Assembly (NCBI GenBank): GCA_021201825.1
Contig: JAJQED010000016.1
Span: forward strand, 170,459 to 234,458
Direction: 5' to 3'
Source of the DNA: Alistipes sp.
GTDB taxonomy: Bacteria; Bacteroidota; Bacteroidia; Bacteroidales; Rikenellaceae
Length of the DNA stretch: 64,000 bases
The notes beneath the pieces were generated by a model. The model was given only the letters and a program-made list of their open reading frames with translations, had not been told where the DNA came from and did no database searches. This document shows, piece by piece, positions 7,189-15,520 of the stretch (the first letter of the stretch is position 1; every line of letters starts with the position of its first letter). The position numbers and the translations under genes are program-made.

Positions 7189-7980
7189 ATGCTGATCGAT
7201 ACCCATTCCCATTTATACGACGAGGCGTTTAATGCGGACCGTAGGGAGGCCGTAAAACGCGCGATCGATAACGGGGTCGGCCGGATAGTTCTTCCCGCGA
7301 TAGATTCGGTAAGCCATAATCGGCTATTGTCAATGTGCCGAGAATTTCCGGGGGTTTGTTTCCCGTTAATGGGTTTGCATCCGACTTCGGTCAACGACAA
7401 TCCGGACTGGCAGTCGGAACTGGATATCGTCCGCTCTTTTTTAGTGAATTCGGCTACCGGCGCCGGGCCTAAAGTTTATGGTGTTGGGGAGGTCGGGATG
7501 GACATGTATTGGAGCCGGGATTATGCCCGTGAACAGGAAGAGGCGTTCAGGCAGCAGATAGAGTGGGCGGTGGAATTCGACCTACCCCTGGTAATACATA
7601 CCCGTGAAGCGTGGCCCGAGATGAGGGAGATAATTTCGTCATACCGGGGAGATGTCATAAAAGGTATTTTGCACTCGTTCTCCGGGACTTTGGACGATTA
7701 CCTTTTCTTGCTCGAATGCGGCGACTTTTATTTCGGAATCGGCGGCCCGGTTACTTACAAGAAGTCCCAGCTTGCCGAAATACTGCCTTTTATGGATTTA
7801 ACCCGGATGGTCCTCGAGACCGATAGTCCGTACTTGCCACCGGTGCCATACAGGGGAAAAAGGAACGAGAGTTCATATATTCCCATAATTCGCAATAAAG
7901 TGGCGGAGTTGCTGGGTAAACCGGTGTCTGAAGTTGAGGATATAACCACGGCAAACGCCCTGCGGATATTCGGCATTTAA
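7189..7980 (+). CDS. tatD: TatD family deoxyribonuclease
   Basis: A 263-residue metal-dependent hydrolase of the TatD/YcfH family. Metal ligands are visible: THSH near the N-terminus, E in GEVGMD, H in VIHTREAW, H in LHSFSG and D in ETDSPYLPP. Length matches the family (about 260). It starts 3 bases after dprA and is probably translated from the same message. The likely activity is 3'-5' DNA exonuclease or D-aminoacyl-tRNA hydrolysis; the precise substrate cannot be told from sequence. Confidence 0.93.
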   Translation: MLIDTHSHLYDEAFNADRREAVKRAIDNGVGRIVLPAIDSVSHNRLLSMCREFPGVCFPLMGLHPTSVNDNPDWQSELDIVRSFLVNSATGAGPKVYGVGEVGMDMYWSRDYAREQEEAFRQQIEWAVEFDLPLVIHTREAWPEMREIISSYRGDVIKGILHSFSGTLDDYLFLLECGDFYFGIGGPVTYKKSQLAEILPFMDLTRMVLETDSPYLPPVPYRGKRNESSYIPIIRNKVAELLGKPVSEVEDITTANALRIFGI

Positions 7981-8006
7981 CTTCCGTTTTATTTTCGGGC
8001 AAATAT

Positions 8007-8014
8007 TACCTTTG
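8007..8014 (+). promoter_or_regulatory. -7 promoter box of ansA
   Basis: TACCTTTG matches TAnnTTTG and lies 11 bases before the GTG start; the -33 element is weak. Confidence 0.4.
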
Positions 8015-8025
8015 CAGAAAAAAGC

Positions 8026-9051
8026 GTGAGAGCTTCCATATTGCTTATATATACCGGCGGCACAATTGGTATGAAGAACGACCCGTCGACTGGGGTGTTA
8101 GTGCCGTTCGATTTCAACGATATTTACGAGGAATTCCCTTATGTCCGCCGTTTAGGGGTCGATATCGAGGTTATGACTTTCAAACCCATCGATTCGTCTA
8201 ACGTAACCCCGGACCTTTGGATCACCCTTGCGCGGATCGTCCGGGACAATTACGATGAATTCGACGGTTTTGTTATCCTGCACGGTACGGACACTATGTC
8301 ATATACCTCGTCAGCTCTAAGTTTCATGCTCGCTAACCTGGCTAAACCTGTTATTTTCACCGGAAGCCAGATACCGATAGGGGTGCTGCGGACGGACGGA
8401 CGGGAAAACCTGATAACGGCAATCGAGATAGCTGCCGCTAAGAACGAGCAGGGATCGCCTATGGTTCCCGAGGTGGCGCTTTATTTCCAGAACAGGCTGT
8501 TCCGCGCCAACCGTACCTCGAAATACAGTGCCGAGGAACTTAACGCTTTCCGCTCCGAAAACTATCCGGCCCTTGCCGAGGTGGGGGTAAATATATGGTA
8601 TAACAGGCCCTACATTCAGGCGGCTCCCGAAGAGGGTGGTCTTAGGATACATACCGAGTTGGAGCCCAATATAATGGTCGTTAAGATATTCCCCGGTATG
8701 ACCGAGAACCTGCTGCGCTCGATGTTATCCATCGAGCCTGTAAAAGGCATTGTACTGGAGACCTACGGGTCGGGTAACGCCCCGACAGAGCCGTGGTTCA
8801 CCGATGCTATCACCTCTACCGTAAAAAGGGGCATTCCGGTAGTGAACGTTACCCAATGCCAAAGCGGGAGTGTGGCCATGGAGCTCTATGAAACCGGTAT
8901 CAGGTTGCAACAGGCAGGGGTTATCAGCGGCCGGGATATAACCACGGAAGCTGCAGTTTCCAAAATGATGTTCGTTCTGGGCATGGGCCTGACCGGCGAT
9001 GAAAGGAACAGAATGCTCGCGATCCCGTTATGGGGAGAGATGAGTGTGTGA
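8026..9051 (+). CDS. ansA: type I (cytoplasmic) asparaginase
   Basis: A 341-residue L-asparaginase converting asparagine to aspartate and ammonia. The first catalytic threonine lies in IYTGGTIGM and the second in LHGTDTMSYT; the conserved DGRENL segment follows. There is no signal peptide, and the motif set is that of the AnsA (type I) group, so it is cytoplasmic. The start is GTG at 8026, since translation begins right at the conserved strand and no nearby in-frame ATG serves. A promoter-like TACCTTTG lies at 8007-8014, giving a very short leader. The stop is TGA, evidence that the chromosome reads TGA as stop. Confidence 0.93.
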   Translation: MRASILLIYTGGTIGMKNDPSTGVLVPFDFNDIYEEFPYVRRLGVDIEVMTFKPIDSSNVTPDLWITLARIVRDNYDEFDGFVILHGTDTMSYTSSALSFMLANLAKPVIFTGSQIPIGVLRTDGRENLITAIEIAAAKNEQGSPMVPEVALYFQNRLFRANRTSKYSAEELNAFRSENYPALAEVGVNIWYNRPYIQAAPEEGGLRIHTELEPNIMVVKIFPGMTENLLRSMLSIEPVKGIVLETYGSGNAPTEPWFTDAITSTVKRGIPVVNVTQCQSGSVAMELYETGIRLQQAGVISGRDITTEAAVSKMMFVLGMGLTGDERNRMLAIPLWGEMSV

Positions 9052-9230
9052 AAGGGAACCGGTAAACCGGGTCTGGCGGTGATAAATGGTGGTTTTTTGG
9101 AGCGGGGTTATTTTGGAGAATAAAATTTTTCGTATCTTTCGCACAGGTTTTGCGGGATTAACCTTTATTTGGGAGTCCACGCTAAACAAGCGGTCCGGAC
9201 AGCGATTTGAGTTGTACGGTTGCCCGATAC

Positions 9231-9318
9231 GGAGAAATGACCGAGTGGCTTAAGGTGCGCGCCTGGAAAGTGCGTATACCCCAAAAGGGTATCGTGGGTT
9301 CGAATCCCTCTTTCTCCG
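9231..9318 (+). tRNA. tRNA-Ser (GGA)
   Basis: An 88-base tRNA with acceptor GGAGAAA/TTTCTCC, a long variable arm (GTATACCCCAAAAGGGTAT) typical of serine tRNAs, anticodon GGA in the CTGGAAA loop and T arm GTGGGTTCGAATCCCTC. A TATCTTTC box about 100 bases upstream may be its promoter. Confidence 0.95.
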
Positions 9319-9349
9319 CAAAACACATAAAAAATAGTCCGGAGGACTA

Positions 9350-9407
9350 CAGTTAAAAAGTTAAAGCCGCTCCAGCTTGCTGGAAAGTGGCTTTAACTTT
9401 TTAACTG
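9350..9407. terminator. long hairpin after tRNA-Ser
   Basis: Nineteen bases at 9350-9368 are perfectly complementary to 9389-9407, with a smaller CCAGC/GCTGG hairpin in the loop. Its position after the tRNA suggests termination, but the arm is long enough to be a repeat element. Confidence 0.6.
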
Positions 9408-9464
9408 TTACCCGGCTTTGCCGGTTTTTTCTGTGTTTTGCAAGGGCCCCTCCGGCGAGGAGTA

Positions 9465-9485
9465 AGGGATCTTCAATCCCTCCCC
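9465..9485. repeat. repeat unit copy 1
   Basis: Begins AGGGATCTTCAATCCCT, itself a small hairpin, then CCCC. An identical 21-base copy lies at 9590-9610. The flanks are also similar (CTCCGGCGAGG versus CCGCCGGGAGG before; CAGTTTACTGGTA versus CAGGTTGCTGGTA after), so the full unit is about 100 bases. Confidence 0.6.
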
Positions 9486-9589
9486 GCATAGCCCAGCCGC
9501 CCCAGTTTACTGGTAGGCGGCATAAACTTTTTAGTAATATCCTGCCGAAAGCAGGTGCTGTTCATTTTGGTCGGACCCGCCGGGAGGCC

Positions 9590-9610
9590 AGGGATCTTCA
9601 ATCCCTCCCC
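9590..9610. repeat. repeat unit copy 2
   Basis: Exact copy of 9465-9485, spaced 125 bases. The gap 9319-10067 contains these repeats, two hairpins and the exbB promoter; no gene is supported in it. Confidence 0.6.
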
Positions 9611-9679
9611 CCATTACCCATGCTGCTTCAGGTTGCTGGTAGAATAGGGTGCCAGGCGGTTCAAATGATGATCTAAAAG

Positions 9680-9707
9680 AACAGGAACCGGGCGTCCCCG
9701 TCCTGTT
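9680..9707. terminator. hairpin with T tract
   Basis: AACAGGA and TCCTGTT arms with G/C-rich interior, followed by TTGT; end of the repeat-rich stretch. Confidence 0.4.
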
Positions 9708-9890
9708 TTGTAGAGTTTTTGTAGAAGTCGGATAAACGGCTGGTAGGTTCATAAGCCGGTTGCATGGAGGGTCTTAACCGGTGTAACATAATAATTAACC
9801 GGCGGATAAAGGAGGTTTTGAGAAATTTGCATAACGGAAAATTTATTAATATTTTTACCCACATAAAGTGTAGTTTAATAGCTCTTTTCG

Positions 9891-9898
9891 TAACTTTG
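9891..9898 (+). promoter_or_regulatory. -7 promoter box of the exb cluster
   Basis: TAACTTTG fits TAnnTTTG. The leader to the exbB start is about 160 bases. The -33 element is not obvious. Confidence 0.4.
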
Positions 9899-10067
9899 TT
9901 CCAATACGGGGCGGTGGAATAAAAATGTCGACGCCCCGAAACAGCAGGGCATCCGGAGGGTCGGTTAAGCGGCAGGATAGCCCGGAGGTGAAAATAACAA
10001 CCAAGTTATCAATTACATAACTAAAGAAAACGGATTAATAAGTACTAATCAATTTCAATCACTAACT

Positions 10068-10856
10068 ATGAAAAAATTTCTTTTGTTTTTGTCAGTAGCC
10101 GGTATGCTCAGTTTCGGTGCTGTTAATGTCAACGCTCAGGATGAGGCGGAAGTTGTCGAGACTACTACTGCCGTTGAGACTCCTGCTGCTCCGGCAGTGA
10201 ATCCCGAGACCGATGTTGAAGGCCAGCCTTTGCATCAGGTTATCAAACAAAAATTCCTCGAAGGCGGTGTGGGCTGGATGACACCCGTGCTTTTGTGTCT
10301 TATCTTCGGTCTGGCAATCGTAATCGAGCGCGTTATTTACCTTAACCTCGCCACCACCAATACCCGCAAACTTATCGCTAACGTGGAAGACGCCCTTAAT
10401 AACGGCGGTATCGAGGCGGCTAAGGAAGTTTGCCGTAATACCCGTGGTCCGGTAGCAAGTATCTTCTATCAGGGTCTGGAGCGTTACGACGAGGGTCTGG
10501 ACGTAGTTGAAAAATCGGTTGTTTCCTACGGTTCCGTTCAAATGGGCCAGATGGAAAGCGGCCTTACTTGGATCAGCCTCTTTATCGCCATCTCCCCGAT
10601 GTTAGGGTTCATGGGTACGGTAGTAGGTATGATCGGTGCGTTCGACGCAATCCAGGCAATGGGTGACATCAGCCCGACCGCCGTTGCCGGCGGTATCAAG
10701 GTGGCCCTTTTGACCACGCTTGCCGGTCTTATCGTTGCCGTTATCCTCCAGCTGTTCTACAACTACATCCTCTCTAAGATCGACAGCCTTGTGATCAACA
10801 TGGAGGACAGCTCGATCACCCTGGTGGATATGCTTACAAAATACAGCAAAAAGTAA
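10068..10856 (+). CDS. exbB: ExbB/TolQ family proton channel subunit with signal peptide
   Basis: A 262-residue MotA/TolQ/ExbB protein of the inner membrane that, with ExbD, couples the proton gradient to TonB. Residues 1-23 look like a cleavable signal ending VNAQ, followed by an Ala/Glu/Thr/Pro-rich periplasmic linker. Membrane segments are at about 75-95, 165-190 and 205-230; the conserved stretch GLTWISLFIAISPMLGFMGT precedes the GMIGAF motif. Signal-bearing ExbB is common in Bacteroidota. It heads a cluster with a small membrane protein and two ExbD proteins, spaced by 8, 16 and 2 bases, clearly one operon. Confidence 0.93.
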   Translation: MKKFLLFLSVAGMLSFGAVNVNAQDEAEVVETTTAVETPAAPAVNPETDVEGQPLHQVIKQKFLEGGVGWMTPVLLCLIFGLAIVIERVIYLNLATTNTRKLIANVEDALNNGGIEAAKEVCRNTRGPVASIFYQGLERYDEGLDVVEKSVVSYGSVQMGQMESGLTWISLFIAISPMLGFMGTVVGMIGAFDAIQAMGDISPTAVAGGIKVALLTTLAGLIVAVILQLFYNYILSKIDSLVINMEDSSITLVDMLTKYSKK

Positions 10857-10864
10857 TTTAGAAG

Positions 10865-11272
10865 ATGAAAAAAATATTAGCAATCCTGAAATACGCGCTC
10901 CTGGCTATATCGGTCATCGTAGTTGCCATCGTAATGATCAACGGTGAAGCAAGTGTGGACACGATATTGAACTGGTCGTACGTATTGTTCGGTCTTGCTG
11001 TTGTTGTAACTCTCTTCTTCCCGATACTCAACCTGGCCCAGAACCCGAAAGGGGCTCTGCGTTCGTTGATCGGGCTGGCGTTACTGGTTGTGGTCGTAGG
11101 GGTGGCTTACGCCCTGGCCGGAACCACGCCGGTGCCCAATTCGGAGGGTGGGTTCTTCACCAATACGACCGAGCTCAAAGTTTCGGATACGGGACTTATA
11201 ACTACCTACATTGCGCTGGCCCTTGCGATCATCGTGGTCGTTGCCGGCGAAATCAGGAACAGTTTTAAATAA
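10865..11272 (+). CDS. small membrane protein of exb operon
   Basis: A 135-residue protein with about four transmembrane segments (roughly 7-25, 37-55, 62-82 and 110-130). I do not recognise a named family, but proteins of this kind regularly sit between exbB and exbD in Bacteroidota, and its position 8 bases after exbB implies co-translation. It may be an accessory subunit or assembly factor of the Exb complex (inference). It has a polar loop between the third and fourth segments. Confidence 0.75.
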   Translation: MKKILAILKYALLAISVIVVAIVMINGEASVDTILNWSYVLFGLAVVVTLFFPILNLAQNPKGALRSLIGLALLVVVVGVAYALAGTTPVPNSEGGFFTNTTELKVSDTGLITTYIALALAIIVVVAGEIRNSFK

Positions 11273-11288
11273 GCGTTAAGACCTTAAT

Positions 11289-11885
11289 ATGGCTAACAAA
11301 AGAAAAGTACAGGAAGTTAACGCCGGTTCGATGGCCGACATCGCTTTCCTCCTGCTTATCTTTTTCCTCGTGGCCACTACGATGAACGTCGATACCGGTA
11401 TCCAGAGGGTTTTGCCCCCGTGGATAGACGAAGACAAAAAGGATGAAGTTGACATCAAGGAGCGGAACGTACTGCTTGTGTTCGTCAACAGGTTCAACCA
11501 GATCAGTGTTCAGCGTATCGGCGAATCGGGCGAGGTGATAGATATATCGCAGTTGAAAGACAGGGCTAAATTCTTTATACAGAATCCGGCCAACGATGAG
11601 ACGCTTCCTGAAAAAGAGATAGAAGCTATACCCGGCCTGGGGGAATTTGCCGTCAGCAAAGGTGTGATTTCGTTACAGAACGACCGTGGTACGAGTTACG
11701 AGACCTATATCCAGGTCCAGAATGAATTGACCCGTGCCGTGAATGAGATCCGTGACGAAGTCGCTAACTCCCGCTTCGGGAAAAATTTCTCGGAATTGTC
11801 GGAGGAGCAGCGCAAGGCTGTACAGACAGCAGTGCCTTCTAAGATTTCCGAAGCTGAACCGCGTAACGTAGAGGGAGGAAGATAG
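11289..11885 (+). CDS. exbD: ExbD/TolR family protein (first copy)
   Basis: A 198-residue biopolymer transport protein with one membrane segment near the N-terminus (MADIAFLLLIFFLVATTM). The aspartate of MADIAF is the expected proton-carrying residue. The periplasmic part is longer than in E. coli ExbD (141), with an inserted acidic helical region. It works with ExbB to energise TonB-dependent uptake. A second, different exbD follows 2 bases after its stop codon. Confidence 0.92.
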   Translation: MANKRKVQEVNAGSMADIAFLLLIFFLVATTMNVDTGIQRVLPPWIDEDKKDEVDIKERNVLLVFVNRFNQISVQRIGESGEVIDISQLKDRAKFFIQNPANDETLPEKEIEAIPGLGEFAVSKGVISLQNDRGTSYETYIQVQNELTRAVNEIRDEVANSRFGKNFSELSEEQRKAVQTAVPSKISEAEPRNVEGGR

Positions 11886-11887
11886 TT

Positions 11888-12355
11888 ATGGCAGTAATGA
11901 AGAAAAAGGGAGGTAAGGATGCCGGTGCGATTTCGACCGCGTCTCTTCCCGACGTGATTTTCATGATCCTTTTCTTCTTTATGGTGTCTACAACCATGAG
12001 GGAGCAGGATCTGCTGGTAAGGTTTACCTTGCCCGAGGCTACGGAGGTTCAGAAACTCGAAAAGAAGCAGTTGGTAAGTTATATACAGATCGGCGAACCG
12101 TCGACTCCGGCCCTGCGGGCCCAGTTCGGTACCGCCGCACGTATCCAGCTTAACGACAGCTACAAGACGCCACAGGACATCCTGGAGTTTATCGCTTCCG
12201 AAAGGGATAAATTATCCGAGGCGGACCGTGCGGCTATGACCGTTGCGATCAAGGCCGACCAGAACACCCTTATGGGTGTGATAACGGATGTTAAGCAGGA
12301 GCTTCGCAAGGCCAATGCCTTGAAGATAAGCTACGCTGCCAACAGGGGGATGTAA
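11888..12355 (+). CDS. exbD: ExbD/TolR family protein (second copy)
   Basis: A 155-residue ExbD paralogue with membrane segment ASLPDVIFMILFFFMVSTTM, the conserved aspartate in LPDVIF, and a periplasmic domain of usual length. Two ExbD types in one operon suggest a hetero-oligomeric complex or division of labour between TonB proteins. A strong terminator follows. Confidence 0.92.
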   Translation: MAVMKKKGGKDAGAISTASLPDVIFMILFFFMVSTTMREQDLLVRFTLPEATEVQKLEKKQLVSYIQIGEPSTPALRAQFGTAARIQLNDSYKTPQDILEFIASERDKLSEADRAAMTVAIKADQNTLMGVITDVKQELRKANALKISYAANRGM

Positions 12356-12378
12356 TCCTGTAAGTCGATAGTCTTTAA

Positions 12379-12410
12379 TACCGGGGGCCGCATTATTGCG
12401 GCCCCCGGTA
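12379..12410 (+). terminator. terminator of exb operon
   Basis: TACCGGGGGCCGC and GCGGCCCCCGGTA arms with an ATTATT loop, then TTTTATT; a very stable hairpin. The remaining bases to 12523 show nothing. Confidence 0.85.
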
Positions 12411-12523
12411 TTTTATTCGGCAGGATGGTTTTACGGTAGATCGCCGGCCAGGTATTTTAGACTTATCCCGCTATAATTAAGCCTTTGAGAGATTTGGTCA
12501 TAGACGGCCGAATGTCCGCCGGG

Positions 12524-14086
12524 TTAGAATTGGAAATAGATAAAGGGTTGAATACCGGCCGATTTTACCTGCATCACTATCCAGATGACAGCGATCATAA
12601 GGATGGCCATAATAAACAGCGGCAGGTTGCTCACCCAACGGGTGGCCCTGATCTCGGTTTTCTCGGAGGTGAAATGAAGCAGGTAGCCAAGGGCGATAAG
12701 GAAAAATACCCCCGCGTATCCTTTTATCACTTCCGGTATCATCCCGAGATTGAAATTCCCGGCAATGCGGCCGATCACCGTAAACGCTGTTGACATGTCC
12801 GGGGCACGGAAAAATATCCAGCCGAAGCAGACAAGGTGGAACGTTATCAGTATTCCGATGATCCGGCGGAACCTGCCCATTTCTTTTCCCTCCGACTTGA
12901 GCGAGGGGAAGAGCCCCATAAAGAACTTATGGGTCGCAAGCGCACCCCCGTGCAGGGCTCCCCATAGCAGGAAACGTACGGCAGCCCCGTGCCAAAGGCC
13001 CCCTAGCAGCATCGTTATCATCAGGTTGATGTAGGTCCGCAGTTTGCCTTTGCGGTTACCTCCGAGGGATATATAAAGGTAATCCTTGAGCCAGCTCGAA
13101 AGGGATATGTGCCAGCGGCGCCAGAATTCGGTGATGGTGGCCGATTTATAGGGCGAATCGAAATTCCGGTTGAACCGGAAACCGAGCAGCAGGGCGATAC
13201 CGATTGCCATATCGGAATATCCCGAGAAATCGCAGTAGATCTGCATCGCATATCCGTAAACACCCATCAGGTTCTCGAAGCCGCTGTACAGCAATGGAGC
13301 GTCGAAAATACGGTCTACGAAATTGAGGCTGATATAGTCCGAAATGACGGCCTTTTTGAATAGGCCCGTAAGTATAAGGAACACCCCTGTGCCGAGCATG
13401 GCCCGGGTTACGGTCAGCGGATTCTGCCGTATCTGGGGAATGAAATCCCTGGCCCGCACGATGGGCCCCGCGACGAGTTGGGGGAAAAACGAAAGGTAGA
13501 ACGCATAATCGAGCCAGCAGGATAACGGTTCGATACGGCGGCGGTAGATATCGATGGTGTAACTGATCGACTGGAATACAAAGAAAGATATTCCGACGGG
13601 CAGGAATATATTCTTAAAGTCCAGGAAGCCGCTACCGAAAAGGTTGTTTGCTATTTCAATCAGGAAGTTGGTATATTTGAAATAACCCAGCAAACCCAGG
13701 TCGATAATTATACTGAGGGCTACCAGCCATTTGCGGGCCCTGTCGTTTTGTGAGCGGTGTATACCTTGTCCTATTAAAAAATCCGTAGCCGCTACCAGCA
13801 GTACCAGCAGGAAATACAATCCGCTCGATTTGTAGTAGAAGAAGAGCGAAAACAGCAATATATATATTATCCGGGCAAATGGTTTACGCCTGAAAGCGCC
13901 GTAAAATAGTGTAAAACCGGCAAACAGGAACAGGAAAAGGCCGGTGCTGAATATCATCGGCGAAGCCTCGTCATAAACGAACAACCCTTTGAAATTATCC
14001 CACACCTCAGGCAGGTTCAGCCCGGGAAATACTTCCCGCAGCCTGTCCATAAGGCTCGATGTCGTTTGGGTTATGCCGTTAAACAT
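12524..14086 (-). CDS. MBOAT family membrane O-acyltransferase
   Basis: A 520-residue polytopic inner-membrane protein of the AlgI/DltB type. The MBOAT signatures are present: FWRRWHISLSSWLKDYLYISLGG and LGGLWHGAAVRFLLWGALHGG, the second with the presumed catalytic histidine. Such proteins pass acetyl groups across the membrane to a periplasmic partner that modifies a polysaccharide. Its ATG directly follows the TAA of an SGNH protein gene, and another SGNH gene lies upstream, so the three work together. The target (peptidoglycan, capsule or O-antigen) cannot be told. Confidence 0.92.
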   Translation of the reverse strand: MFNGITQTTSSLMDRLREVFPGLNLPEVWDNFKGLFVYDEASPMIFSTGLFLFLFAGFTLFYGAFRRKPFARIIYILLFSLFFYYKSSGLYFLLVLLVAATDFLIGQGIHRSQNDRARKWLVALSIIIDLGLLGYFKYTNFLIEIANNLFGSGFLDFKNIFLPVGISFFVFQSISYTIDIYRRRIEPLSCWLDYAFYLSFFPQLVAGPIVRARDFIPQIRQNPLTVTRAMLGTGVFLILTGLFKKAVISDYISLNFVDRIFDAPLLYSGFENLMGVYGYAMQIYCDFSGYSDMAIGIALLLGFRFNRNFDSPYKSATITEFWRRWHISLSSWLKDYLYISLGGNRKGKLRTYINLMITMLLGGLWHGAAVRFLLWGALHGGALATHKFFMGLFPSLKSEGKEMGRFRRIIGILITFHLVCFGWIFFRAPDMSTAFTVIGRIAGNFNLGMIPEVIKGYAGVFFLIALGYLLHFTSEKTEIRATRWVSNLPLFIMAILMIAVIWIVMQVKSAGIQPFIYFQF

Positions 14087-15520
14087 TTAATAGCTGCGGT
14101 TGCCCGCTAAAATTTCAAGTGCCGCGAACCTTATGAAAGGAACGTCTTCGTCCGGGTTAATATTCGGTTGCGGGAAGCCGTGTGCCGCCCTCCCGGTAGC
14201 GGGGCGGTGGACGGACCCGATAAATTCGTTGTAATATTTGGCAAGGGCGTCGTACATCATATCCCCGACAAGGTTGTAACCGTTCTCGGTAAGGTGGATG
14301 CGGTCGCGCCCCGATAATTTCTTTTCATACCATTTCTCCATTATCCCCCGCCCTCCGGCCGCGTTATAGAGGTCCCAGAACGCAAAGTTATATTTCTCCG
14401 CCGACCTGCTGATCACCTTTGCGGCGTCTTCTATGTTAGGGTTAGCAACGTAATTGCGTCCCGAACGCTGGCCGCTCTCCCTCGGGGTCGTTACCAGTAC
14501 GGGGATTCCGGGGTAATTCTCGCTAACCGCTCCTAAAAACCGGTCCACGACCGTAGCCAGGTTATCACTGCGGTAATTACGGCCATAACAGTTGTTGGTG
14601 CCGAGCGAGATTATAATTAGGTCCGGGAACAACTGGTTCCCGCCACCGGCCGGAATGGTAGAATAGCGCTCGAAATGTTCGAATGCGGCGCTGTTAGCAC
14701 CGATCGAGTTGTAAACGATCCCGTGGCCCTTATGCAAAATAAATCCGTAATATAAAGGATGGGGATTATCGGGAACCGTGCCGGGCAGATCGTACCGCAC
14801 CGACAGGGTAAGAGTGTCGACCTTCCTGTTCAGGTAAAACGTGGTGCGTTCTTCGGTATCCCCCATCACACACTGCATATCGCCCATCAGGGAATCGGGC
14901 GGGGACAGCAGGGGAGCTTTCGGATGGTGGATTATGGTCACCGCATCGAAGCCCTCGCGGGTCCACAATTCGACCTCCGGGTAATTGTAATCGAACAGTA
15001 TGCCGGTGCCGGTGAAAGATAGTTTTTCTTTCGAAGAGTTGGACGTCAGCCGGAAGCCCTCGTAAGCGTTACCGGTCCTTATGTAATAGTCACGGGGCTC
15101 GTTTGTCCCGGTCAGCCGATGGGGCAGGATAACTCCGCGGCCGCCGCTTCCGAAGTCACGCACCAGGTGCATCCTTACCCGTTCGTCCCAGAAGCCGGCC
15201 TGCACATGCGAGTCGCCTATATGGAGGATATTCAAATCGCCGGTATATTCCCCGGACCTGAGCGCTTCGAGCCTTGCCATGAACGGTGCGAGGTTGCCGG
15301 ACAGGTCAACAAAAACGTTGAGCTCGTCGTTTACCAGCCCTCCCAGGTCATCTTTGAATACGACCCGGGGTAGTGGTTCTGGAACGGGAGCAATAATTTC
15401 CGGGTCAGCGGCCTGCCGGCCGGATGCGGCAAACAGGGCAGGGATTATCCCCCCGAGAAAAAGAACCCCGGTGAGAATGCCTGCGGCCAGGATAAGTATG
15501 TTATTCCTCTTCCCGGCCAT
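14087..15520 (-). CDS. SGNH/GDSL-type hydrolase or acyltransferase
   Basis: A 477-residue membrane-anchored protein: N-terminal membrane segment (about 7-30), linker, then an SGNH domain. Block I is NILHIGDSHVQAG with the nucleophile serine, block III is IIISLGTNNCYGRN, and block V is DRIHLTENGYN with the Asp/His pair. I chose ATG at 15520 (MAGKRNN, directly before the membrane segment) over a TTG 21 codons upstream. It overlaps the preceding SGNH gene by 20 bases and touches the MBOAT gene, implying translational coupling. Likely the periplasmic transferase or esterase partner of the MBOAT protein. Confidence 0.88.
   Translation of the reverse strand: MAGKRNNILILAAGILTGVLFLGGIIPALFAASGRQAADPEIIAPVPEPLPRVVFKDDLGGLVNDELNVFVDLSGNLAPFMARLEALRSGEYTGDLNILHIGDSHVQAGFWDERVRMHLVRDFGSGGRGVILPHRLTGTNEPRDYYIRTGNAYEGFRLTSNSSKEKLSFTGTGILFDYNYPEVELWTREGFDAVTIIHHPKAPLLSPPDSLMGDMQCVMGDTEERTTFYLNRKVDTLTLSVRYDLPGTVPDNPHPLYYGFILHKGHGIVYNSIGANSAAFEHFERYSTIPAGGGNQLFPDLIIISLGTNNCYGRNYRSDNLATVVDRFLGAVSENYPGIPVLVTTPRESGQRSGRNYVANPNIEDAAKVISRSAEKYNFAFWDLYNAAGGRGIMEKWYEKKLSGRDRIHLTENGYNLVGDMMYDALAKYYNEFIGSVHRPATGRAAHGFPQPNINPDEDVPFIRFAALEILAGNRSY

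Noticed and set aside
9465..9610. CRISPR array
   Set aside because: Only two repeat copies, with related flanks rather than unique spacers, and no cas genes.
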